Assembly: GCA_009929975.1 (NCBI GenBank)
Contig: RZZF01000098.1
Span: 1-7,026, forward strand
Direction of reading: 5' to 3'
DNA length: 7,026 nucleotides
Source of the DNA: Clostridia bacterium
Lineage (GTDB): Bacteria; Bacillota; Clostridia; Saccharofermentanales; UBA5734
Made by a program: the position numbers and the translations under genes. Of the stretch, positions 1-6,198 are shown piece by piece. The notes beneath the pieces were generated by a model. It was given only the letters and a program-made list of their open reading frames with translations, was not told the DNA's origin and did not search any database. The number at the start of each line of letters is the position of its first letter. Positions within the stretch are counted from its first letter, which is position 1.

Positions 1-43
1 TTGTTCAAGAAAACAAGTAAAGTTGAATAACTAAGCCTGCACA

Positions 44-56
44 CGTTTACGAAACG
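44..56. promoter_or_regulatory. Small inverted repeat upstream of gap promoter, possible operator
   Basis: CGTTT-ACG-AAACG is a perfect 5-3-5 dyad lying about 77 bases before the proposed -35 box of gap. It has no T-tract, so it is not a terminator. A protein-binding site is possible, but a dyad this short in AT-rich DNA can occur by chance, and I do not recognise it as the site of a named regulator. Apart from this and the promoter, I see nothing else convincing in 1-132. Confidence 0.2.
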
Positions 57-132
57 GGATAAAATAGAGAAAACGTTCAGTGATGTGATCGTAAATCATT
101 GGATGTTTAGCCAGCCTGACAGAATGTTTTCA

Positions 133-161
133 TTGAAATTGCGGCTGATTTCCGATAGAAT
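133..161 (+). promoter_or_regulatory. Sigma-A-type promoter of gap
   Basis: The -35 box TTGAAA (133-138) and -10 box TAGAAT (156-161) are separated by exactly 17 bases, close to the vegetative sigma consensus. A start of transcription near 168 would give a leader of about 50 bases carrying the strong AGGAGG at 206-211. A second TAGAAT-like hexamer at 162-167 could shift the -10 assignment. The surrounding DNA (1-218) is noticeably richer in A+T than the genes, as expected for a promoter region. Confidence 0.65.
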
Positions 162-185
162 TAGAATGATGATTTAATTGAATGA

Positions 186-1292
<1,107 letters not shown>

Positions 1293-1318
1293 TCAACATG
1301 ATCTGAAGATTCATCCTG

Positions 1319-1353
1319 AAGAGACCGTATCCGGCCGGATACGGTCTCTTTTT
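1319..1353 (+). terminator. Rho-independent terminator of gap (perfect palindrome)
   Basis: Bases 1321-1348 form a perfect 28-base palindrome (left arm GAGACCGTATCCGG, right arm its exact complement). It is flanked by AA on the left that can pair with the TT that follows, then five T in total (1349-1353). In RNA the central CCGGCCGG bases must open to form the loop. It lies 27 bases after the gap stop codon. There is no matching A-tract on the left, so it should act mainly in the forward direction. Confidence 0.9.
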
Positions 1354-1361
1354 GCTATAAT
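1353..1361 (+). promoter_or_regulatory. Extended -10 promoter of cdd
   Basis: TGCTATAAT is a perfect extended -10 element (TG, one base, TATAAT at 1356-1361). No -35 box is visible 17 bases upstream, where the palindromic gap terminator lies, so recognition would depend on the extended -10. Transcription would start near 1368, giving a leader of only about 15 bases. The element begins at the last T of the gap terminator. Confidence 0.55.
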
Positions 1362-1382
1362 GGGCCTGAGGCAGGTGATTGC

Positions 1383-1823
1383 ATGTCGTACCACATGGAT
1401 GAATTGATTGAAGCGGCCCGTCAGGCCAGAGAGCAGGCCCATGCGCCTTATTCCGGCTTTCGGGTCGGAGCCGCGCTGGAAACAGAGGATGGCCACCTGT
1501 TCAGCGGCTGCAATGTGGAAAATGTTTCCTTTGGCGCAACCTGCTGCGCGGAGCGCGTCGCGATTTTCAAAGCCGTTTCTGAGGGACAGCGGCGGATCCG
1601 CCAGCTGGCGGTTATCTGTGGGTCAGACGACTATTGCATGCCCTGTGGGATCTGCCGTCAAGTCATGCTCGAATTCGCCACTCCGGATTTCATGCTGGTG
1701 GCCGCCCGTCCGGATGGCCAGTATCTCAGATTGACGATGGAGCAGCTGCTGCCGCATGCGTTTACGCATCTGTCGCCGGATGGCGTCCGGACGGAGAAAG
1801 ATCCCCCTCCTTGTCACAGATGA
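1383..1823 (+). CDS. cdd: Cytidine deaminase
   Basis: The enzyme deaminates cytidine and deoxycytidine to uridine and deoxyuridine in cytosolic pyrimidine salvage, and members of this family are zinc enzymes, usually homotetramers. The 146-residue protein shows the substrate-binding NVEN at 44-47, and CAER at 55-58 with zinc ligand Cys55 and proton-shuttle Glu57. PCGIC at 87-91 supplies the other two zinc ligands, Cys88 and Cys91. The family core normally ends soon after the LLPHAF segment (122-127). Here about 19 further residues follow, ending in PPPCHR, and these lie antisense to the end of the neighbouring glycosyltransferase gene. The start at 1383 is preferred over the in-frame ATG at 1395 because GAGG (1368-1371) and AGGTGA (1373-1378) lie just before it. 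No deoC, pdp or other salvage gene adjoins it. It appears to be transcribed alone from the extended -10 element that follows the gap terminator. Confidence 0.96.
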   Translation: MSYHMDELIEAARQAREQAHAPYSGFRVGAALETEDGHLFSGCNVENVSFGATCCAERVAIFKAVSEGQRRIRQLAVICGSDDYCMPCGICRQVMLEFATPDFMLVAARPDGQYLRLTMEQLLPHAFTHLSPDGVRTEKDPPPCHR

Positions 1824-2733
1824 TGTAAAGCGGACGTCCCTTGACTTCTTCAAAGATCCGGCCGATATACTCGCCGATCACACCCAGCATGATCAGCATG
1901 ATCCCGAAGAAAAAAAGCAGAACACACATCAACGAGGCATATCCCGGTTCCATCACGACCAGATCAAACAGCCGGGCGGCAAAAACAAAAACAAGAAAGA
2001 GAAAACTGAGCAGCGAGAGCGCGATGCCCAGGCCGATTCCCAGTTTCAATGGTCTGTAGGAAAATGATGTGATGCCGTCGACCGCCAGCTTGATCATGCG
2101 GCGCAGCGGATATTTGGTTTCGCCGGCAAAGCGCGGGGCCCGCACATAATCGGTGCTGGTCTGGCGGAAACCAAGCCAGCTGATCAGGCCGCGGACATAG
2201 CGATTGTGCTCAGGCATTTTCATCAGCGCGTCGCGGACTCTGGCGTCAATCAAACGAAAATCACCCACATCAACCGGAATCTCAACATCGGTCATGCGGC
2301 GCAGCAGACGATAATACAGGCGTGCGGTCAGCTTTTTGCTCCAACGTTCGCCTTCGCGTGAGATGCGGCGGCCATAGACGACGTCATAGCCATCCTTCCA
2401 TCGCCGGATCATTTCGGGTATAATTTCAGGCGGGTCCTGCAGATCAGCGTCGATGATGACAACCGCCTGTCCGGCCGCATGGTCCATACCGGCTGTAATC
2501 GCCGTCTGATGGCCGAAGTTTCGCGACAGCGCCAGCATCTTGACACGGTGGTCCTGACGGCAGAACGTACGCAGCAGCGCGGCGGAGCCATCCCGGCTGC
2601 CATCGTTGACATAAATCAGCTCAAAGGGGATCGCCAGACTGTCAAGAACAGCAAGCAGACGATGATTGGTCTCGGTGATGACCGCTTCCTCATTGTAAAC
2701 AGGAACGATGACTGAGAGCTCAATGGTGTCCAT
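1762..2733 (-). CDS. Membrane-anchored GT2 glycosyltransferase (polyprenyl-phosphate type, GtrB/DPM1-like)
   Basis: The 323-residue protein has an N-terminal cytoplasmic GT-A domain and two C-terminal membrane helices. Visible motifs are PVYNE (11-15), VNDGSRDGS (42-50), RNFGHQ (71-76), the metal/nucleotide-binding DADLQDPPE (95-103), GDFRL (157-161) and GETKYPLRRM (204-213). The hydrophobic segments lie near 231-253 and 266-288, followed by the family's typical GRIFEEVKGRPLYII. Relatives transfer a sugar from a nucleotide donor (UDP-glucose, GDP-mannose or similar) to undecaprenyl phosphate at the inner membrane face for cell-envelope glycosylation. The sugar cannot be read from sequence, and no GtrA-like flippase gene adjoins it. 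An ATG at 2754 is in frame, but AGGAGG lies five bases before the ATG at 2733, which I take as the start. The last 13 residues (DLSPSGRHPATDA) look unconserved and lie within the part antisense to cdd. I see no intrinsic terminator after its stop codon. Confidence 0.93.
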   Translation of the reverse strand: MDTIELSVIVPVYNEEAVITETNHRLLAVLDSLAIPFELIYVNDGSRDGSAALLRTFCRQDHRVKMLALSRNFGHQTAITAGMDHAAGQAVVIIDADLQDPPEIIPEMIRRWKDGYDVVYGRRISREGERWSKKLTARLYYRLLRRMTDVEIPVDVGDFRLIDARVRDALMKMPEHNRYVRGLISWLGFRQTSTDYVRAPRFAGETKYPLRRMIKLAVDGITSFSYRPLKLGIGLGIALSLLSFLFLVFVFAARLFDLVVMEPGYASLMCVLLFFFGIMLIMLGVIGEYIGRIFEEVKGRPLYIICDKEGDLSPSGRHPATDA

Positions 2734-2738
2734 GCCGG

Positions 2739-2744
2739 CCTCCT
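2739..2744 (-). promoter_or_regulatory. Ribosome-binding site fixing the glycosyltransferase start
   Basis: On the minus strand AGGAGG lies five bases before the ATG at 2733. The alternative ATG at 2754 has no Shine-Dalgarno sequence and would sit only about 12 bases from the likely transcription start, so the shorter product is preferred. Confidence 0.8.
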
Positions 2745-2772
2745 GCCTGATCAATCATTTCACAACGCTTTA

Positions 2773-2781
2773 ATTATAACA
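2773..2781 (-). promoter_or_regulatory. Extended -10 promoter of the glycosyltransferase gene
   Basis: Read on the minus strand the sequence is TGTTATAAT, a perfect extended -10 element with TATAAT at 2778-2773. There is no good -35 box at 16-18 bases. Transcription would begin near 2766, giving a leader of about 33 bases that contains the AGGAGG. It lies back to back with the hpf promoter. Confidence 0.55.
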
Positions 2782-2811
2782 GACTGGATTTATCCCTGCA
2801 GTAATATGGGG

Positions 2812-2841
2812 TACACGTCGGCCGGTTTCTTCAGTTATAAT
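2812..2841 (+). promoter_or_regulatory. Probable promoter of hpf
   Basis: TATAAT at 2836-2841 is a perfect -10 box. The best -35 candidate, TACACG at 2812-2817 with an 18-base spacer, is poor (three of six consensus bases), so the promoter may depend on an activator or an alternative sigma factor; the sequence alone does not decide this. Initiation near 2848 would put the start of the transcript in the left arm of the hairpin at 2845-2880. Confidence 0.5.
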
Positions 2842-2844
2842 AGA

Positions 2845-2880
2845 GACAGGATCCAACAGGCTGATCGCCTGGATCTTGTC
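2845..2880 (+). promoter_or_regulatory. Stem-loop at the 5' end of the hpf mRNA
   Basis: GACAGGATCC (2845-2854) pairs with GGATCTTGTC (2871-2880) over ten base pairs with a single G-U. Inside it, AGG (2858-2860) pairs with CCT (2868-2870) around a seven-base loop, leaving a three-base AAC bulge. No T-tract follows, so it is not a terminator, and it ends 22 bases before the GGGAG of hpf. It could stabilise the mRNA, regulate it, or act as a DNA operator dyad. The structure is seen; the function is inference. Confidence 0.45.
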
Positions 2881-2916
2881 GTAACTGTTATCTGAATCAG
2901 AAGGGAGCGGTCATTC

Positions 2917-3453
2917 ATGAAGGTAAACATCAATGGCAGAAACATGAAGGTAGGGCAGCAGCTTCAAGCGCGCATCGAAGAGAAAATCAGCAAGTTCGAT
3001 CGATTTTTCGGTGATGAAGCTGATGCTTTTGTCAAAGTCCGGGCGGAAAAGGATTTGAAGATCATTGAGGTGACCATGAAGATCCGCAAACATGTCTATC
3101 GCGCGGAAAGCAGTGCTGACGATGTGTTTTCCGCGCTCGACCAGACGATTGATGTTCTGGAAGGTCAGATCCGCAAGCATAAAACCAAAATTGAGAAGAA
3201 GATTCATGATTATGCCTATCTGAAAGAATACCTCAAGGCCCAGCCGGATTCGACTGAATCGGAGGAGGCAGAGTCCAAAATCATCCGGCGCAAGACATTC
3301 GAGCTTGTTCCGATGGATTCCGAAGAAGCCATCATCCAGATGGAAATGTTGAATCACAGCTTTTTTTCTTTCCTCAACGCGGAAACGGGAAAAGTCTGTG
3401 TTGTCTATAAACGCAATGACGGGAACTACGGTTTACTGGAACCGATTTACTGA
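2917..3453 (+). CDS. hpf: Long-form ribosome hibernation promoting factor
   Basis: Long Hpf binds the 30S subunit at the mRNA/tRNA channel in stationary phase or stress. Its C-terminal domains dimerise, joining two 70S ribosomes into an inactive 100S particle. The 178-residue length is normal for the long form. Residues 1-100 form the S30AE/YfiA domain, with MKVNINGRNMKVGQQLQARIEEK at the start and basic RKHVYRAE and RKHKTKIEKK segments that would face rRNA. An acidic linker (about 109-119) follows. The dimerisation domain is at about 122-178, with RRKTFELVPMDSEEAIIQMEMLNHSFFSFLNAETGKVCVVYKRNDGNYGLLEP. The usual GHDFFVF there reads NHSFFSF. GGGAG at 2903-2907 lies nine bases before ATG. It is transcribed alone, divergently from the glycosyltransferase gene. 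A secA or prfB neighbour, common beside hpf in Bacillota, is absent from the window. Confidence 0.97.
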   Translation: MKVNINGRNMKVGQQLQARIEEKISKFDRFFGDEADAFVKVRAEKDLKIIEVTMKIRKHVYRAESSADDVFSALDQTIDVLEGQIRKHKTKIEKKIHDYAYLKEYLKAQPDSTESEEAESKIIRRKTFELVPMDSEEAIIQMEMLNHSFFSFLNAETGKVCVVYKRNDGNYGLLEPIY

Positions 3454-3502
3454 TGACGGTCTGATGACCTGATCTCAGCCACTATGCCATCTGTCTCAGC
3501 AC

Positions 3503-3533
3503 AAGGCCGCCGGAATACCTCCGACGGCCTTTT
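3503..3533 (+). terminator. Rho-independent terminator of hpf
   Basis: AAGGCCG (3503-3509) pairs with CGGCCTT (3525-3531). After one C/A mismatch, CGGA (3511-3514) pairs with TCCG (3520-3523) around the loop ATACC. A run of four T (3530-3533) ends the structure. It lies about 50 bases after the hpf stop codon. Confidence 0.85.
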
Positions 3534-3539
3534 ATACGG

Positions 3540-3568
3540 TTGAACAAATGTTTGAGTTTCGCTAAAAT
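3540..3568 (+). promoter_or_regulatory. Sigma-A-type promoter of pcrA
   Basis: The -35 box TTGAAC (3540-3545) and -10 box TAAAAT (3563-3568) are 17 bases apart and begin just after the hpf terminator. Transcription from near 3575 would leave a leader of about 96 bases before the GTG start. A weaker overlapping candidate is TTGCCT (3611-3616) with CATACT (3634-3639), also 17 bases apart. Confidence 0.6.
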
Positions 3569-3656
3569 AGATCAGGGACATTCTCTGGCGCAGGAAACCA
3601 GATGATCCTTTTGCCTTCAGCCGGGGATTGTGTCATACTTGAACGACTGATTTTTC

Positions 3657-3662
3657 AGGAGG
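3657..3662 (+). promoter_or_regulatory. Ribosome-binding site fixing the GTG start of pcrA
   Basis: AGGAGG lies eight bases before the in-frame GTG at 3671. The upstream in-frame ATG at 3602 has no comparable site. The Shine-Dalgarno sequence itself would be translated if the longer reading frame were used, which argues against that start. Confidence 0.85.
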
Positions 3663-3670
3663 CCTATATT

Positions 3671-6124
3671 GTGGATTTATTCGATCAGCTGATGCATTCA
3701 GATCAAACAACATCGCCGGCGGCCGCTTCCGATCGCGCCGACCGTCCATCTGTCAGGATGGATCCCCGTCAACTGCTGGAAGGACTCAATCCCCAGCAGC
3801 GGCAGGCGGTTGAACATGACCAGGGTCCACTGCTGATCCTGGCCGGGGCCGGTTCGGGAAAAACCCGTGTGATCACGCATCGGATCGCCTGGCTGATTAC
3901 CGTACGGAATGTACGGCCTCAGGCCATACTGGCCATCACGTTTACCAACAAAGCCGCGGCTGAGATGAAACACCGGATTGAGGAGCTGATCGGCTCCGTC
4001 ACGCGATCGATGTGGGTCGGCACGTTCCACGCGATGATGATGCGGATCTTGCGGCGTTTCGCCGATCGGCTCGGTTTTGAGCGAAATTTCGCCATTCTGG
4101 ACACCGATGATCAGATGAAAGTTGTCAAAGCCTGTCTCAAGGAACTGAAAATTGATGAGAAGGCCTTCAACGCCCGGGCGGTCCACAGTCAGATCAGTTC
4201 GGCCAAGAACTCGTTGATTGATGTTGAGGCGTTTATCAGTCAAGCCGGTTCGGATTACCGCCAAAGCCGGGTTGCTCAGGTCTATCAGGCCTATCAGGAA
4301 AAATTACGCCAGAGCAACAGCATGGATTTTGACGACATTTTATTCGAGGCAGTGCGTCTGCTCCGTGAAAACGATGATATTCTGACAGAGTACCAGTCCC
4401 GCTTTCAGTATATTCTGGTGGATGAATACCAGGATACCAATCATGCCCAATATCAGCTGGTGCACATGTTATCGGCCGGACATGGCAATCTCTGTGTGGT
4501 CGGTGATGATGACCAATCCATCTACAGCTTCCGTGGCGCCAATATCCAGAATATTCTTGATTTCGAAAAGGATTTCAAACGCTGCAAGGTGATCAAGCTG
4601 GAACAGAACTACCGCTCAACCAAGACCATTCTGGGAGCGGCCAATCAGGTGATCCGGGAAAATACCGGCCGCAAGGAAAAAGCGCTGTGGACTGACCATG
4701 GCCATGGAGAACAGATCACATTCCTGCGGGCGGAGAATCACAGTGAGGAAAGCCGCTACATTGCCACAGAGATCCAGCGGCTGGTGAAAAACGGCCAGCA
4801 TTACGGCGATATGGCGATCCTGTACCGGGTCAACGCGCTGTCACGTAATCTGGAGGCCGCCCTGCGTGAACAGGGTGTCCTTTACCGGATTTTCGGCGGT
4901 ACCCGTTTCTATGACCGTCGTGAAGTCAAGGATGTTCTGGCTTATCTGCGTCTGGTTTTAAGCCCGCGCGATGAAATTGCCTTCAGCCGGGTGATCAATG
5001 TACCGCGGCGGGGACTGGGCGATGTGACCATCGCGCATGTTCAAGATCTGGCTGAACGGGAACAGGTCAGTTCGCTGGAAATCTGCGAGCAGGCTGACCG
5101 CTATGATGTGCTGCAGCGCATGGCACCACGGCTGCTTGGCTTTGCCGCCCAGATTCAGGGAATGCGCGATCTTCTGACCCGCGACGATTTGACTTTTGCC
5201 GCTTTCCTTGATCAGGTTGAACAGGATTCCGGCCTGCTTCAGGAGATCATTGATCAGCAGGAACGAAGCAAGGATGACGCGGTGGATCGGATCGAGAATA
5301 TGAAGGAACTGATTTCTGACGCGTTGGAATTTGAGCAGAATCTGCGTCAGCTGCAGTCCCTGCCGGAAGCCGAACTTCAGCCTGAAGATGAAGATCTGCA
5401 TCAGATCGATGATTTGACGGGTATTCTGCGGGCGTATCTGGAGCGGGCCGCGCTATATGCCGATATGGATCAGGACAAGGAAAATCAGGACTATGTCCGA
5501 CTGATGACGATTCACAGCGCGAAAGGTCTGGAGTTCCAGACCGTGTTTCTCGTTGGTACGGAAGAAGGGCTTTTTCCGGGATTCCGGGCCAGGGACAGCG
5601 AAGCGGAAATGGAAGAGGAACGCCGGCTGGGCTATGTCGCCATCACAAGGGCCAAGCAGAAACTGTATATCACAACCGCACGGTCGCGTCTTGTATTCGG
5701 CCAGACCATGGCCATGCCCGTCGCCCATTTCATTCAGGGTATTGACGATCAGTACATTGAAGAAATCGGTGGCAGCCGGCGCCCGGACTACCAGCAGGCA
5801 CCACATGGCGCGTTTCAGGCCTTTGATTCTGGCACAGCAGGGGCTGCCTGTCCGGCTGGTTCAGCGCCTTCCCGGGACGCGGCCGGACGCCATGTCTTCC
5901 CCGGCAGCGCCATTCGTCCGCATCAAACGCCGGTTCAACCGCTGCCGGACATTGATCCGGCCGATTATCGTCCGGGCGTCCGGGTCCGGCATGAAAAATT
6001 CGGCAGCGGCAAGATTGTCAGCGCGCTGCCGGTAGCCGGCGACGCGATCCTGCAGATCGAGTTCCAAAGCAGCGGCAAGAAACGGATGATGGCCCGCATG
6101 GCCAAACTTGAAATTCTTGATTGA
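3671..6124 (+). CDS. pcrA: ATP-dependent DNA helicase PcrA (UvrD/Rep family, superfamily 1A)
   Basis: PcrA unwinds DNA 3' to 5'. In Bacillota it acts in nucleotide excision repair, rolling-circle replication, RecA filament removal and relief of transcription-replication conflicts. From the GTG start the protein has 817 residues. Motifs in order: Q motif LNPQQRQAV (39-47), Walker A GAGSGKT (59-65), motif Ia ITFTNKAAAEM (89-99), Walker B DEYQDTN (251-257), motif III VVGDDDQSIYSFRGA (276-290), motif IV EQNYRS (311-316), motif V MTIHSAKGLEF (612-622) and motif VI GYVAITRAK (654-662). All key residues are intact. A flexible Ala/Pro/Gly-rich linker (about 700-765) leads to a Tudor-like end with VRHEKFGSGKIVS (772-784), the part that contacts RNA polymerase in known PcrA. 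A polar tail of about 29 residues precedes the helicase core. No ligA follows, unlike in many Bacillota where pcrA-ligA are linked. The gene stands alone and converges on the transporter gene. Confidence 0.97.
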   Translation: MDLFDQLMHSDQTTSPAAASDRADRPSVRMDPRQLLEGLNPQQRQAVEHDQGPLLILAGAGSGKTRVITHRIAWLITVRNVRPQAILAITFTNKAAAEMKHRIEELIGSVTRSMWVGTFHAMMMRILRRFADRLGFERNFAILDTDDQMKVVKACLKELKIDEKAFNARAVHSQISSAKNSLIDVEAFISQAGSDYRQSRVAQVYQAYQEKLRQSNSMDFDDILFEAVRLLRENDDILTEYQSRFQYILVDEYQDTNHAQYQLVHMLSAGHGNLCVVGDDDQSIYSFRGANIQNILDFEKDFKRCKVIKLEQNYRSTKTILGAANQVIRENTGRKEKALWTDHGHGEQITFLRAENHSEESRYIATEIQRLVKNGQHYGDMAILYRVNALSRNLEAALREQGVLYRIFGGTRFYDRREVKDVLAYLRLVLSPRDEIAFSRVINVPRRGLGDVTIAHVQDLAEREQVSSLEICEQADRYDVLQRMAPRLLGFAAQIQGMRDLLTRDDLTFAAFLDQVEQDSGLLQEIIDQQERSKDDAVDRIENMKELISDALEFEQNLRQLQSLPEAELQPEDEDLHQIDDLTGILRAYLERAALYADMDQDKENQDYVRLMTIHSAKGLEFQTVFLVGTEEGLFPGFRARDSEAEMEEERRLGYVAITRAKQKLYITTARSRLVFGQTMAMPVAHFIQGIDDQYIEEIGGSRRPDYQQAPHGAFQAFDSGTAGAACPAGSAPSRDAAGRHVFPGSAIRPHQTPVQPLPDIDPADYRPGVRVRHEKFGSGKIVSALPVAGDAILQIEFQSSGKKRMMARMAKLEILD

Positions 6125-6142
6125 CCGTTTATCTTGAAGACG

Positions 6143-6179
6143 AAAAAACCTCGGCAAGTTTTATTCTGCCGAGGTTTTT
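6143..6179. terminator. Bidirectional rho-independent terminator between pcrA and the transporter gene
   Basis: AAAAACCTCGGCA (6144-6156) and TGCCGAGGTTTTT (6167-6179) are perfect complementary arms around a ten-base loop. The A-run on the left and T-run on the right give a U-tract in both directions. The structure starts 18 bases after the pcrA stop and ends 19 bases from the end of the opposing gene, so it can serve both convergent genes. Confidence 0.93.
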
Positions 6180-6198
6180 GACTGCCTGGGACCTGGTA

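Noticed and set aside
1..30. Possible C-terminus of an upstream forward gene: frame 1 reads nine codons and stops at TAA 28-30.
   Set aside because: The other two forward frames also read only to nearby stops, the segment is AT-rich unlike the genes here, and nine codons without context cannot support a gene.
1756..1769. Inverted repeat ATGCG-TTTA-CGCAT at the stop codon of the glycosyltransferase gene, considered as a terminator.
   Set aside because: The stem is only five pairs and no T-tract follows on either strand; it lies inside the cdd coding sequence.
1789..1805. CCGGA/TCCGG hairpin in the cdd-glycosyltransferase overlap, near this position, considered as a terminator.
   Set aside because: The stem is short, no T-tract follows in either direction, and the bases are coding on both strands.
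1886..1903. Tandem 9-base repeat CAGCATGAT twice.
   Set aside because: It encodes the hydrophobic IMLIML in the second membrane helix of the glycosyltransferase and is explained by coding.
3458..3469. GGTC-TGAT-GACC hairpin just after the hpf stop codon.
   Set aside because: Four pairs without a T-tract; a much better terminator follows at 3503-3533.
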